Shown here piece after piece: positions 24,801 to 34,496 of a stretch of 64,000 bases of DNA. Under the pieces are notes generated by a model. It did not search any database. It was not told where the DNA came from and saw only the letters and a list, made by a program, of their open reading frames with translations. The stretch covers positions 1-64,000 of the forward strand of contig DHHQ01000002.1 of assembly GCA_002403375.1 (NCBI GenBank), given 5' to 3'. The translations under genes were made by a program, and so were the position numbers. This stretch comes from Thiobacillus denitrificans (GTDB lineage: Bacteria > Pseudomonadota > Gammaproteobacteria > Burkholderiales > Thiobacillaceae). Within the stretch, counting starts at the first letter, position 1. Every line of letters begins with the position of its first letter.

Positions 24801-26795
24801 ATGCAAATCCCTGCCATCCGTCCCGTGCCGCTCGCCGTGTCGCTGGCGCTCGTCGCCGGTGCCGCCTACGCGGCCACGCTATATATAAGGCTCGACCCGC
24901 CGGTGGTCGTGTCGACCCAGGACCCCGCCGACAACGCCTTCAAGGCGAAGATGGGGCTGATCGCCTACAAGTCCGATCCCACGCTGGCGCAGTACGACGT
25001 CAGGGCGCAGCTCATCGTCTACGTCGACGGCCCGGCCGGCGCGCAGGACATCCGGGTCGCGCGCTCGACCGACCGCGGCGCCACCTGGAGCGAGCAGCGC
25101 ATCACCGCGAGCGGCGGCGATCCGCTGACGATCGGCAGCAGCACGTTCTCGGTCACCGCCAACAAGCCCAACCTCTACGTCGCGCCGATCGGCGTCGTCA
25201 GCAACGGGGTCGGCGCCGATGCCTTGCTGACCTGGACCAGCTCCGACTGCGAAGGTGTTCCTACCCAGCGCATCAACCCCAACCTCGACACCGGCCCGCA
25301 GCCCTACATGTGCCTGTGGGCGGCGCGCTCGACCGACGGCGGCGTGACCTGGACGCGGCAGCGCCTGACCGACGGCGCCCTCGACGTCGACGAGGACGTG
25401 CCGGCCGGCTTCGTCAACGTCAACACGCTCGCCGGCGGCTTCGCGATCAGCTTCCAGGCCGACCCGGCCGGTCTGCAGCAGGGCGAGGCCGAAGGCCCGG
25501 GCGACGGCGCCTCGGGCGCCAAGGTGAGCCCCGGCACCGACATCTGGTACACCTTCCTATCCAAGGCCGCCTTCGAGGCGGGGACGCCGTTTCCCGTCCC
25601 GGTCCAGGTGAGCGACAACAACGACCCGTCGACCGGCGCGCCGGGCGCCTCGCGCGCCAACCTGCAGATCAGCGGCGGCACCGCGGTGCTGGCGTACGAG
25701 GAGACCAAGGGCGGCGGCGGCAAGCAGATCGTCTACCACGCGTTTCCCTACAACGTGCCCGACGTCAACGAGCCCGGCACCGTCATCAGCGACCCGGCGA
25801 AGAACGCCCGGCGCGTGCGCCTGCTGCTGCAGGGCAACGAGGCCATCGGCGACGCCGACCTCGACGGCGACGCCGCCGACGGCGACACCCGCGGCGTCCA
25901 CGCCGTGCTGCTGTGGCGCGAGACGCCGCTGACCGTGCCGGCCGCAGCGTCCGACATCATGCTGCGCCGCGGCATCAAGAACACCGCGCTGCGCCCCGGG
26001 TCGACCGGCTTCCTGGCGAGCGACGTGCTCGCCGACACGGCGGTCAACCTGAGCGACGCCGACCCGGCCGGCGCCGTGCCGACCGACAACGCGCTCGCGC
26101 ACCGCGGCGTGCTGCGCGGCGAGTTCGTCGCGATCGCCTACGACCACACGCCGAACAAGGCCGCCGCCGACGCTGCGCCGCCCACCGCCACCTACGACCT
26201 CTTCGTGCGGCGGTCCGCCGACGGCGGCGAGACCTGGGACGCGGCGCGCAACCTGTCCAATCTCCCCGATGCGACCACCCGGGTCGTCGAGCCGCGCCTG
26301 GTCGGCACGCCCGGCACCATCCGCCTGCCCGGCGGCGCGGCGACGTCCGATCCGGCCGACGTGCAGGACCGCGACGTGCTGTTCGTCGCCTGGGGCACCG
26401 AGACCCACGTGCCCGACACGGATTCCGGCACCCCGCTCGACCTCCATCTCAGCCGCACCACCGACCGCGGCGAGAGCTACGAGGCTGTCCAGCTGCTGGC
26501 GTCCGGGCCGGCCGAGCAGGCGGAGACCCAGCTGCACGCGACGCCCGACGGCAAGGCCGTGGGCGCGCTGTGGATGGAGCGCGACCCTGCCAGCGGCGCC
26601 ATCGACGTGCTGTACCGCAACGGCGCCGAGGCGTTGCAGGTGACCCCGACGCCGCACGGCGACGGCGGCTGCAGCGTCGGGGGCGGCGGCCGTCTCGATC
26701 CCACGCTGCCGGTCCTGCTCGCCGCGGCGCTCGCCGGGCTGGGCTGGCGCCGCCGCGCGGCCGAGAAGGGCCCGGGTGCGGCCCGCATGCCGTAG
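24801..26795 (+). CDS. Asp-box (sialidase-like) secreted protein with JDVT-CTERM-like tail
   Basis: 664 residues; the ATG at 24801 follows GAGGAGG, and an in-frame upstream ATG gives a non-signal Arg-rich extension. Signal peptide at about 1-24 (PLAVSLALVAGAAYA). At least four Asp-box-like motifs, SxDxGxTW or near, occur (ARSTDRGATW, ARSTDGGVTW, RRSADGGETW, RTTDRGESY), indicating a beta-propeller as in sialidases and BNR-repeat proteins. The tail is GDGGCSVGGGGRLDPTLP, a helix and RRRAAEK. It is a paralogue of the protein at 40454-42757, sharing GEAEGPGDGASGAKV and LAHRGVLRGEF. Enzymatic activity is not established. Confidence 0.8.
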   Translation: MQIPAIRPVPLAVSLALVAGAAYAATLYIRLDPPVVVSTQDPADNAFKAKMGLIAYKSDPTLAQYDVRAQLIVYVDGPAGAQDIRVARSTDRGATWSEQRITASGGDPLTIGSSTFSVTANKPNLYVAPIGVVSNGVGADALLTWTSSDCEGVPTQRINPNLDTGPQPYMCLWAARSTDGGVTWTRQRLTDGALDVDEDVPAGFVNVNTLAGGFAISFQADPAGLQQGEAEGPGDGASGAKVSPGTDIWYTFLSKAAFEAGTPFPVPVQVSDNNDPSTGAPGASRANLQISGGTAVLAYEETKGGGGKQIVYHAFPYNVPDVNEPGTVISDPAKNARRVRLLLQGNEAIGDADLDGDAADGDTRGVHAVLLWRETPLTVPAAASDIMLRRGIKNTALRPGSTGFLASDVLADTAVNLSDADPAGAVPTDNALAHRGVLRGEFVAIAYDHTPNKAAADAAPPTATYDLFVRRSADGGETWDAARNLSNLPDATTRVVEPRLVGTPGTIRLPGGAATSDPADVQDRDVLFVAWGTETHVPDTDSGTPLDLHLSRTTDRGESYEAVQLLASGPAEQAETQLHATPDGKAVGALWMERDPASGAIDVLYRNGAEALQVTPTPHGDGGCSVGGGGRLDPTLPVLLAAALAGLGWRRRAAEKGPGAARMP

Positions 26796-27150
26796 CACTC
26801 GCCAAGGCGCCGCGCCGGCGCAGCCTGCGGACGGGCCGGTTTTTCCAGGCCCAGCGCCAGCCGAGGTGGCGAAAGCCCCTGCAAGCTGTCGGGAAAACAG
26901 CAGCGTCGAGCGAGTGTCAAGAAAAGTTCATCCGGAACCGGGCGCCGATTGCGTTTTGTCAATCGGCTTTTCGTGAGGGCTCCGGTATAGTGGTTTCAGG
27001 GGTGTTCGGGTCGGCTGTCCGATTTCGGGTCGGCACCTCACCAGTCGGGGAGGTCGAGCAATTGCCCGCCGGGTTGCCAGGCATGGCGCTTGCACCTGGT
27101 GCGGCGACGTCCTCGTCACTGAATTTTTCTTGTCAAAACGGAGTGAGTCT
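26796..27150. other. 355-base intergenic region with long leader
   Basis: Contains the CRP/FNR-like palindrome and -10 box listed separately, and a leader of about 150 bases before the gene at 27151. I compared the leader with common riboswitches and found no convincing match. Confidence 0.4.
26949..26991 (+). promoter_or_regulatory. CRP/FNR-type palindrome and -10 box before the 27151 gene
   Basis: TTGCG-TTTT-GTCAA at 26949-26962 sits inside a 7-base inverted repeat (CCGATTG and CAATCGG). TATAGT at 26986-26991 gives a predicted start near 26998, placing the palindrome centre at about -42, the class II activation position. Confidence 0.55.
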
Positions 27151-28773
27151 ATGACCGCAAAAAAATCGCGGACCCAAATTGCCAGCGCAGTGAGCCTGGC
27201 CTTGTCGAGCATGATGCTGTCGGCCGGTGTGAATGCAGGCACTATCGACGACACCTACCTCACGGGCGTTGGCGCGTTCGATCTCAGCAACGTCGTGATC
27301 GATCAGGTTAATGCGGAAACCGGTGCGTTCATCAGCGTGTTCACGATCAATGACAACGGGACCTACACGCCCGCGATGGCACCGAACACTACCTTCGTCA
27401 GCAAGATCTATGACCCGCTGACCATGAATTCTGCGGATCCTACGACTTGGACGCAGATGGCGCGTTTGACCGGCAAGGACTACCCGATCGGCGAGCCGAC
27501 CGGCATCAAGGCGATCAATGACGACCAAGGCGACATGCGGGCGGACAGTCCCAAGAACTGCCTGTTGAGCACTTCTTACCTGGGCGGCTCCGGATTGAAT
27601 CTGGCGGATCCGACTTTGCGTCAACCGACGCTTTGCTCCAGCGACTTCCAGTCGCACAAGCGCTTCAAGGTCTCGATGCTCGGTGCAACGGTCGTCGCTG
27701 ATGGCCAGGATGGAAACCCGATCGATCTGATTATCAAAGTGGCTGACGAAGACGAAGATCAGAACACCGTCAATCTCCGCCCCTATCAGGTCTACAGCAA
27801 AATCAACAACTACACCGGCAAGCGCCTTTCGGGCTACAAGGTGCAGGTCGGCCGGTATGTCGATGAAGCGGGCACGACGGTGTTCAGAACTGCGAAAGAA
27901 CTGAATATTCAGGATAGGCTTCACATCTCGCTCGGCTTGGGCGAGGGAACGACTGGCGCCGGTGTTCTTAACGGCTCGAATATCTTCGACCCGGAAGACC
28001 TGGCCACTTTCTCGTTCGGGTTGTTCGGTGATGCTTCCACAAGTGCCAATTTCAAGCAGGACGGTTTCTTCGACAATCAGCGGGCAGGTTTTAACGTTGA
28101 GCAGGCTTGCTCAACCGGCGCTTTGGCTGATTGCGGCTCGACCCAATTAACCGGCTACGAGAACACCACAATTTATTACTCCGACACCATTCAAACCACC
28201 GGAGCAATGGAGAGTAACTACGTCACCCTTTTTGGCGACTGGTTGCACGAGCAAGTCCAGCCGAGGGGCCTCTTCTACGACGACGATGACGACAGGGCGA
28301 CCGACGACGTTCTCATGGCTTGGTGGGATGGCACGAACTGGCTCAAACCGGCTGCTGTTCGTCCTACGGGCACTGAGTTCGATGTGGTCAGCGCTACCGA
28401 ATTCAATAGCTGGGCGAACGCGGCTGCAGGTGAATCAGGTGAGAAGCCCTACTACGTCTCTTCCATTGAAGACGTGCTGAATCTGGGCCCGAACTACATC
28501 TTGAAAGTCGGGGACGGCATCGGCGGGGATTTTGTCATCCGCATCATCCCGACTGTGGCCGATGCCGAAAGTCAGGCTCAGCCCACCCCCTGGATGGATA
28601 ACTTGCCTGCCGAAGGCGATCTGGTGCCGGTGACCGATACCGCCACCACTTCCGGTGGCGGTGGCGGCGGCTGCGCCGTCGGCGGCAACGGCCGGATCGA
28701 CCCGACCCTGCCGGCGCTGCTGGCGATGGGCCTGGGCTTCTTCGGCTGGCGTCGCTTCAAGGCCGGCAAGTAA
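27151..28773 (+). CDS. secreted protein of unknown function with JDVT-CTERM-like tail
   Basis: 540 residues; the ATG follows GGAGTGAG, while an in-frame TTG lies 21 bases upstream. Signal peptide at about 1-30 (SLALSSMMLSAGVNA). The body has no motif I recognise beyond a beta-rich composition with Asp/Asn-rich turns (VADEDEDQNTVNL, YDDDDDRATDD) that could bind calcium. It resembles the loosely defined choice-of-anchor proteins that carry exchangeable C-terminal sorting tails. The tail is GGGGGGCAVGGNGRIDPTLP, a hydrophobic helix and WRRFKAGK. GC is visibly lower than its neighbours, which hints at separate origin. Promoter carries a CRP/FNR-like site. Confidence 0.78.
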   Translation: MTAKKSRTQIASAVSLALSSMMLSAGVNAGTIDDTYLTGVGAFDLSNVVIDQVNAETGAFISVFTINDNGTYTPAMAPNTTFVSKIYDPLTMNSADPTTWTQMARLTGKDYPIGEPTGIKAINDDQGDMRADSPKNCLLSTSYLGGSGLNLADPTLRQPTLCSSDFQSHKRFKVSMLGATVVADGQDGNPIDLIIKVADEDEDQNTVNLRPYQVYSKINNYTGKRLSGYKVQVGRYVDEAGTTVFRTAKELNIQDRLHISLGLGEGTTGAGVLNGSNIFDPEDLATFSFGLFGDASTSANFKQDGFFDNQRAGFNVEQACSTGALADCGSTQLTGYENTTIYYSDTIQTTGAMESNYVTLFGDWLHEQVQPRGLFYDDDDDRATDDVLMAWWDGTNWLKPAAVRPTGTEFDVVSATEFNSWANAAAGESGEKPYYVSSIEDVLNLGPNYILKVGDGIGGDFVIRIIPTVADAESQAQPTPWMDNLPAEGDLVPVTDTATTSGGGGGGCAVGGNGRIDPTLPALLAMGLGFFGWRRFKAGK

Positions 28774-28829
28774 GGCCTGACCCGCTTTCGCTCCGCCTCC
28801 GGGCGGGACGAGGCGGTAACCGTTTTGTA

Positions 28830-28870
28830 ACGCCGGTGTAATCTTTAATGATTGCACCGGCGTTTTCTTT
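28830..28870 (+). terminator. intrinsic terminator before gspC
   Basis: ACGCCGGTGTAATC pairs with GATTGCACCGGCGT (one G-U) around TTTAAT, then TTTTCTTT. It separates the tailed protein gene from the secretion operon. Confidence 0.85.
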
Positions 28871-28887
28871 ATAGGATGCTTGGACGG

Positions 28888-29679
28888 ATGCCGTTCAAAC
28901 CCGATTTCAGCGCGCTCGGCCGCCTTCCGCGGCCGGGCGTTCCCTTCCTCAGCCTGCTTCTGCTGCTCGCGTTCGCCGCGCTGGCGGCGCACTGGACCTG
29001 GCGCTTCGCCGCGCCGGGGGCGCCGCAGCCGGCCGCCGCCGCGCGCGCCCAGGTCGACCTCGGCGCGGCGCTGGCGTCGCTGCGTGCGGCGCGCCTGTTC
29101 GGCGCGACCGAGGGCGGCGCCGCGGTCGAGCGCGAGACCTCGCTCAACCTCAAGCTGCGCGGGGTGTTCGCCGCGCTCGGCGGGCTGCCGGCGCTGGCGA
29201 TCCTGGCGGTCGACGGGCAGGACCTCGCGGTGGCGACCGGCAGCGAGATCCAGCCGGGGGTGACGCTCGACGCGGTCGCGCCCGACCACGTGATCCTCGT
29301 CAACCGCGGCGCGCGCGAGCGTCTCGACCTCGACGAGCTGGGCCGGCCGCTGACGCTTTCCAGCGGCGACATCCCGGTGACGCGGCAGGACATCAACCTC
29401 GCGCTCGCCAACCCGCAGACGCTGGGCGTGCAGGTGCAGAGCCGCAGCGGCCCGCAGGGCGGGCTGGTGCTGACGCAGGTGTCGGGCGACGGCCTGGTGG
29501 CGCGGCTGGGGCTGCAGAGCGGCGACGTGCTGCGCATGGTCAACGGCAGCCCGGTCAACGACGTGCAGGGCCTCGCGCAGCAGCTCGCCGGCAACGCGGG
29601 CGTGCAGCGCATCATTCTGGTCGGCGAGCGCCAGGGCAAGCCGCTCAATCTTTCTTTCAGCCTGCAGCAGGGACGATGA
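28888..29679 (+). CDS. gspC: type II secretion protein GspC
   Basis: 263 residues from the ATG at 28888; an ATG 12 bases upstream is equally possible. One membrane helix (LSLLLLLAFAALAAHWTW, about 18-35) leads to the periplasmic homology-region domain (LNLKLRGVFAALGGLPALAI). A C-terminal PDZ-like domain follows (GGLVLTQVSGDGLVARLGLQ, SGDVLRMVNGSPV). GspC links the inner-membrane platform to the secretin. It is the first gene of gspCDEF-(protease)-GHIJKLMN and overlaps gspD by ATGA. Confidence 0.88.
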   Translation: MPFKPDFSALGRLPRPGVPFLSLLLLLAFAALAAHWTWRFAAPGAPQPAAAARAQVDLGAALASLRAARLFGATEGGAAVERETSLNLKLRGVFAALGGLPALAILAVDGQDLAVATGSEIQPGVTLDAVAPDHVILVNRGARERLDLDELGRPLTLSSGDIPVTRQDINLALANPQTLGVQVQSRSGPQGGLVLTQVSGDGLVARLGLQSGDVLRMVNGSPVNDVQGLAQQLAGNAGVQRIILVGERQGKPLNLSFSLQQGR

Positions 29680-31757
29680 AAACAACCGTGAGAACTTCCA
29701 CTGCATTCCTGCGCCGCCAGACGGCGCGCGCCCTGTTGATCGCGCTGGCGCTGTCGCCGCTGCCGGCCGCGTCGCAGGACGACATCACGCTCAACTTCGT
29801 CAACGCCGACATTCCCTCGGTGATCAAGGCGGTGGGCGAGCTCACCGGCAGGAACTTCGTGATCGACCCGCGCGTGAAGGGCACGGTGATCATCACCTCG
29901 GCGCGCCCGGTGTCGCGCGACCAGGTCTACCCGATCCTGCTCTCGGCGCTGCGCATGCAGGGCTTCGCGGCGGTCGACGGGCCGGGCGGGGTGGTGAAGA
30001 TCGTTCCCGAGGCCGAGGCGAAGCACAACTTCAGCGTGACCCGCGGCAAGGACGTCGCCGAGCGCGGCGACCGCATCATCACCCAGGTCTATCCGCTGCA
30101 GTACGAGTCGGCGGCGCAGATGATGCCGGCGCTGCGCCCGCTGATCGGCCCCAACAACGCGATCGCGGTGCTGCCCGGCAGCAACACGCTGGTGATCACC
30201 GACTACGCCGACAACGTGCGCCGGCTCTCGGCGGTCATCGCCGCGGTCGACCAGCCGACGCCGAACGACACCGCGCTGATCCGCCTCAACCACGTGTCGG
30301 CGGTCGACGTCGCGCAGTCGCTCGGGCGCCTGATGGCCGACGGCGCGGCGCCGGCTGCCGGGCAGGCCGGGGCGCCGGGCGGCGCGCGGCTGACGATCGT
30401 CCCCGACGTGCGCTCGAATTCGCTGCTGGTGCGCAGCGACAACCCGGCGCGCGTGCAGACGCTGCGCAGCCTGGTCGCCGGGCTCGACGTGCCGGGCGCG
30501 GCGGGCGGCAACATCCACGTCGTCTACCTGCGCAACGCCGAGGCGGTGAAGCTGGCGGAGACGCTGCGCGGCATCATGAGCGGCGAGGCGCCGGCGGCTG
30601 CGGCGTCGACCACGACGACGACCGGCACGACCGCGGCGACGACCGGAACCGTCTCGGGCGCCGCGGGCAGCAGCATGATCCTCGCCGACCCGGCGACCAA
30701 CTCGCTGGTGATCCAGGCGTCCGACGTCGCCTACAACCAGCTGCGCGCGGTGATCGACAAGCTCGATGCGCGCCGCGCGCAGGTGTTCGTCGAGGCGCTG
30801 ATACTCGAGATCACCGCCGACAAGGCGGCCGAGTTCGGCATCCAGTGGCAGGACCTGAGCAACCTCAACGACCCCGGCACCAACTTCATCGGCGGCACCA
30901 ACTTCGGCGCCCCCGGCACCGGCACCAACATCATCGACGGCGCGATCAACCTCGGCAGCCTGGGGCAGGGCCTCAACGTCGGCGTAGTCAGCGGCACCAT
31001 CGAGATCCCCGGCCTCGGCCTGGTCACCAACCTCGGCATGCTGGCGCGCGCGCTGGAGTCGGACGTCAACGCCAACATCCTGTCGACGCCCAACCTGGTG
31101 ACGATGGACAACGAGGAAGCGAAGATCGTGATCGGCCAGAACGTGCCGTTCATCACCGGTTCGTACGCGCAGACCGGCACCACCACCACGGCGAGCCCGT
31201 TCCAGACGATCGAGCGCCAGGACGTCGGCCTCACGCTGAGGGTGCGGCCGCAGGTGTCGGAGGGCGGCTCGGTCAAGCTGCAGATCTACCAGGAGATTTC
31301 CAGCCTGCGCGAGAGCACCGGCGCCGCCTCCGACGTGATCACCGACAAGCGCTCGATCGATTCGACCGTGCTGGTCGACGACGGCCGCATCATCGTGCTC
31401 GGCGGCCTGATCCAGGACTCGATGCAGGACGGCCTGCAGAAGGTGCCGCTGCTCGGCGACATCCCGGTGCTGGGCCACCTTTTCAAGTACGAGAAGCGCA
31501 AGCGGGTGAAGACCAACCTGATGGTGTTCCTGCGCCCGCACGTGCTGCGCGACGCCGGCAGCGCCGACGTGCTGACCGGCGAGCGCTACGACTTCATCCG
31601 CGAGAAGCAGGCCGAGTACAAGATGCAGCCGCACTTCGCGCTGCCCGACATGCAGATGAAGCCGCTGCCCGATCTCGTCAATCCGCCGCTGCCGGCGAAG
31701 CCGGCCCCGGCACCGGCCCCCGCCGCGGACGACGCGCCGGCGCAGCCCGCGTCGTGA
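29676..31757 (+). CDS. gspD: type II secretion secretin GspD
   Basis: 693 residues. A signal peptide ends near ALSPLPAASQ, then the N0 domain (ITLNFVNADIPSVIKAVGEL) and three N1-N3 repeats follow. A Thr/Ala-rich insert lies at about residues 305-330. The secretin core shows VFVEALILEITADKAAEFGI, SDVNANILSTPNLVTMDNEE and the C-terminal VPLLGDIPVLGHLFKYEKRK. It forms the multimeric outer-membrane channel. The end is a Pro/Ala-rich tail. No GspS pilotin gene is seen nearby. Confidence 0.95.
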   Translation: MKTTVRTSTAFLRRQTARALLIALALSPLPAASQDDITLNFVNADIPSVIKAVGELTGRNFVIDPRVKGTVIITSARPVSRDQVYPILLSALRMQGFAAVDGPGGVVKIVPEAEAKHNFSVTRGKDVAERGDRIITQVYPLQYESAAQMMPALRPLIGPNNAIAVLPGSNTLVITDYADNVRRLSAVIAAVDQPTPNDTALIRLNHVSAVDVAQSLGRLMADGAAPAAGQAGAPGGARLTIVPDVRSNSLLVRSDNPARVQTLRSLVAGLDVPGAAGGNIHVVYLRNAEAVKLAETLRGIMSGEAPAAAASTTTTTGTTAATTGTVSGAAGSSMILADPATNSLVIQASDVAYNQLRAVIDKLDARRAQVFVEALILEITADKAAEFGIQWQDLSNLNDPGTNFIGGTNFGAPGTGTNIIDGAINLGSLGQGLNVGVVSGTIEIPGLGLVTNLGMLARALESDVNANILSTPNLVTMDNEEAKIVIGQNVPFITGSYAQTGTTTTASPFQTIERQDVGLTLRVRPQVSEGGSVKLQIYQEISSLRESTGAASDVITDKRSIDSTVLVDDGRIIVLGGLIQDSMQDGLQKVPLLGDIPVLGHLFKYEKRKRVKTNLMVFLRPHVLRDAGSADVLTGERYDFIREKQAEYKMQPHFALPDMQMKPLPDLVNPPLPAKPAPAPAPAADDAPAQPAS

Positions 31758-31765
31758 CGACCGCG

Positions 31766-33268
31766 ATGGATACGCCCGTCACCGCGGTTCCCGACCCGCA
31801 GCTCGCCGCGCTGCTGCCCTACGGCTTCGCGCGCACCCGCGGGGCGCTGGTCGCGCGGCGCGACGGCGAGGCGCTCGAGGTGTGGCTGCGCGAGGGCGCC
31901 GAGCCGGCGACGCTGGCCGAGGTGCGGCGCATCCTCAAGTGTCCGCTGCAGCCGCAGGTGGTCTCCGCCGAGGCGTTCGAGAAGGCGCTCGGCCAGGCCT
32001 ACACGCGCGGCGACAACCAGGCCGCGACGCTGGTCGGCGACATGGAGCAGGGCATGGACCTGCAGCAGCTGGCGCAGGACATCCCCGAGGTCGCCGACCT
32101 GCTGGAATCCGAGGACGACGCGCCGATCATCCGCCTGATCAACGCGCTGCTGACCCAGGCGCTGCGCGAGAACGCCTCCGACATCCACATCGAGCCGTTC
32201 GAGACGCGCTCGGTGGTGCGCTTCCGCATGGACGGCGCGCTGCGCGACGTGATCGAGCCGAAGCGCGCGCTGCACGCGGCGATCGTCTCGCGCATCAAGG
32301 TGATGGCGCAGCTCGACATCGCCGAGAAGCGCCTGCCGCAGGACGGTCGCATCACGCTGCGGCTCGCCGGCCGCCCGGTCGACGTGCGGGTGTCGACGCT
32401 GCCGACCGGCCACGGCGAGCGCGTGGTGCTGCGCCTGCTCGACAAGCAGGCGGGGCGCCTCGAACTCGGCAAGCTCGGCATGGGCGACGGCGCGCTGACC
32501 CGGCTCGACGAGCTGATCCACCGCCCGCACGGCATCGTGCTCGTCACCGGCCCGACCGGCTCGGGCAAGACCACGACGCTCTACGCGGCGCTGTCGCGCC
32601 TCGACGCCAAGACGCTCAACATCATGACCGTCGAGGATCCGATCGAATACGACCTCGACGGCGTCGGCCAGACCCAGGCCAACGCGCGCATCGATCTCAG
32701 CTTCGCGCGCGCGCTGCGCGCGATCCTGCGGCAGGACCCCGACGTCATCATGATCGGCGAGATCCGCGACCTCGAGACCGCGCAGATCGCGGTGCAGGCC
32801 TCGCTCACCGGCCACCTGGTGCTCGCCACGCTGCATACCAACGACGCCGCGAGTTCGGTGACGCGCCTGATCGACATGGGCGTCGAGCCCTTCCTGCTGG
32901 CGTCGAGCCTCTTGGGCGTGCTCGGCCAGCGCCTGGTGCGCCGGCTGTGCCCGGTGTGCCGCCAGCCGCACGAGGCGAGCGACAAGGAGCTCGCCGCGCT
33001 CGGCGAGGCACCCGACGGGCCGCTGTTCAGCGCGGTCGGCTGCCCGAGCTGCAACTTCACCGGCTACCGCGGCCGCACCGGCATCTACGAGCTGCTCACC
33101 GTCGACGACGCGATGCGCCGCATGATCCACGACAGCGCGTCCGAGCAGGACCTGCGCGCCCACGCGGTCGCGCACGGCATGGTCAGCATGCGCCAGGACG
33201 GCATGCGCTGGGTGCGCGCCGGCGACACCGCGCTCGAGGAAGTGCTGCGCGTGACGCGCGAGAGCTGA
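31766..33268 (+). CDS. gspE: type II secretion ATPase GspE
   Basis: 500 residues from ATG 31766; a GTG at 31754 overlapping the gspD stop is an alternative. It is the cytoplasmic hexameric ATPase that drives pseudopilus assembly. Motifs are Walker A GPTGSGKTTTLYA, the Asp box (VEDPIEYDLDGV), Walker B (DVIMIGEIRDLETAQ) and the His box (GHLVLATLHTNDA). A four-Cys zinc site (CPVC and CPSC, about 50 residues apart) lies in the C-terminal part, as expected for GspE/PilB. Confidence 0.95.
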   Translation: MDTPVTAVPDPQLAALLPYGFARTRGALVARRDGEALEVWLREGAEPATLAEVRRILKCPLQPQVVSAEAFEKALGQAYTRGDNQAATLVGDMEQGMDLQQLAQDIPEVADLLESEDDAPIIRLINALLTQALRENASDIHIEPFETRSVVRFRMDGALRDVIEPKRALHAAIVSRIKVMAQLDIAEKRLPQDGRITLRLAGRPVDVRVSTLPTGHGERVVLRLLDKQAGRLELGKLGMGDGALTRLDELIHRPHGIVLVTGPTGSGKTTTLYAALSRLDAKTLNIMTVEDPIEYDLDGVGQTQANARIDLSFARALRAILRQDPDVIMIGEIRDLETAQIAVQASLTGHLVLATLHTNDAASSVTRLIDMGVEPFLLASSLLGVLGQRLVRRLCPVCRQPHEASDKELAALGEAPDGPLFSAVGCPSCNFTGYRGRTGIYELLTVDDAMRRMIHDSASEQDLRAHAVAHGMVSMRQDGMRWVRAGDTALEEVLRVTRES

Positions 33269-33275
33269 CCGCCGC

Positions 33276-34493
33276 ATGGCAGCCTTCCGCTACGAAGCCT
33301 ACGACGCCGCCGGCCGCCTGCAGAAGGGCGTGCAGGAGGCCGACACCGCGCGCCAGCTGCGCGCGAAGCTGCGCGAGCAGGGGCTGCTGGTCGCCTCGAT
33401 CGAGGCGCTCACCGAGGCCGCGGTCAGCGGCGGCGGCGGCCGCTTCACCTGGCGGCGCCGCCTGTCCGGCGCGCAGCTTTCGCTGATCACGCGCCAGTTC
33501 GCCACGCTGCTGGCGGCCGGCCTGCCGGTCGAGGCGACGCTGAACGCGCTGATCGAGCAGGCCGACACCGACTACCAGCGCCACGTGCTCGCCGGCGTGC
33601 GCGGCGAGGTGCTGGCAGGCCACACGCTGGCGCGCGCGCTGCAGAAATATCCGCGCGTCTTCCCCGAGCTCTACATCACCCTGGTCGCCGCCGGCGAGCA
33701 GTCGGGGAAGCTCGGCGAGGTGATGGAGAGGCTCGCCGACTACACCGAATCGCACCAGGCGCTGCGGCAGAAGGTCGGCCTCGCCTTCGTCTACCCGGCG
33801 ATCGTCACGCTGGTGGCGGGCGCGGTGGTGCTCGGCCTGCTGACCTACGTGGTGCCGCAGGTGGTGAGCGTGTTCGCCAACACCAACCAGACGCTGCCGT
33901 GGCTGACGCGCGCGCTGATCGGCCTGAGCGACTTCTTGCGCGCGAGCGGCTGGCTGTGGCTGATCGCGCTCGGGGTCGCCATCTGGGCGGCGCGCCGCGC
34001 GCTGCGCCGCCCCGGGCCGCGCCTGCGCTTCCACCGCTGGCTGCTGCGGCTGCCGCTGGTGGGGACGATGGTGCGCGGCGTCAACAGCGCGCAGCTGGCG
34101 AGCACGCTCGGCATCCTGGTCGGCAGCGGGGTGCCGCTGCTCGCCGCGCTGCAGGCCGGCGCCGGCGTGGTCGCCAACCTGCCGATGCGCGCGGCGGTCG
34201 AGGAAGCGGCGCGCCGCGTGCGCGAGGGCGGCAGCCTCAGCCGCGCGCTCGCCGCCGCGCGGCTGTTCCCGCCGATGCTGGTGCACATGATCGCCAGCGG
34301 CGAGGCGAGCGGGCGGCTGGTGCACATGCTCGAGCGCGCCGCCGAGCAGCAGGGGCGCGAGATCGAGAACCGCGTGATGGGGCTGACCAGCCTGCTCGAG
34401 CCGTTGCTGATCGTGGTGATGGGCGGCGTCGTGCTGGTGATCGTGCTGGCGATCCTGCTGCCGATCTTCGAGATGAACCAGCTGGTGCGCTGA
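33276..34493 (+). CDS. gspF: type II secretion inner-membrane platform protein GspF
   Basis: 405 residues. Two GspF cytoplasmic domains are separated by membrane helices. Typical text includes LITRQFATLLAAGLPVEATL, VAAGEQSGKLGEVMERLADY and its repeat MIASGEASGRLVHMLERAAE. The last helix is LLIVVMGGVVLVIVLAILLP. It starts 7 bases after gspE, and the CPBP protease gene follows 3 bases after its stop. Confidence 0.95.
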   Translation: MAAFRYEAYDAAGRLQKGVQEADTARQLRAKLREQGLLVASIEALTEAAVSGGGGRFTWRRRLSGAQLSLITRQFATLLAAGLPVEATLNALIEQADTDYQRHVLAGVRGEVLAGHTLARALQKYPRVFPELYITLVAAGEQSGKLGEVMERLADYTESHQALRQKVGLAFVYPAIVTLVAGAVVLGLLTYVVPQVVSVFANTNQTLPWLTRALIGLSDFLRASGWLWLIALGVAIWAARRALRRPGPRLRFHRWLLRLPLVGTMVRGVNSAQLASTLGILVGSGVPLLAALQAGAGVVANLPMRAAVEEAARRVREGGSLSRALAAARLFPPMLVHMIASGEASGRLVHMLERAAEQQGREIENRVMGLTSLLEPLLIVVMGGVVLVIVLAILLPIFEMNQLVR

Positions 34494-34496
34494 TGC

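Noticed and set aside
26998..27150. Leader of the 27151 gene as a riboswitch
   Set aside because: I looked for cyclic-di-GMP, glycine and cobalamin-type cores and found none; the hairpins are ordinary for this GC content.
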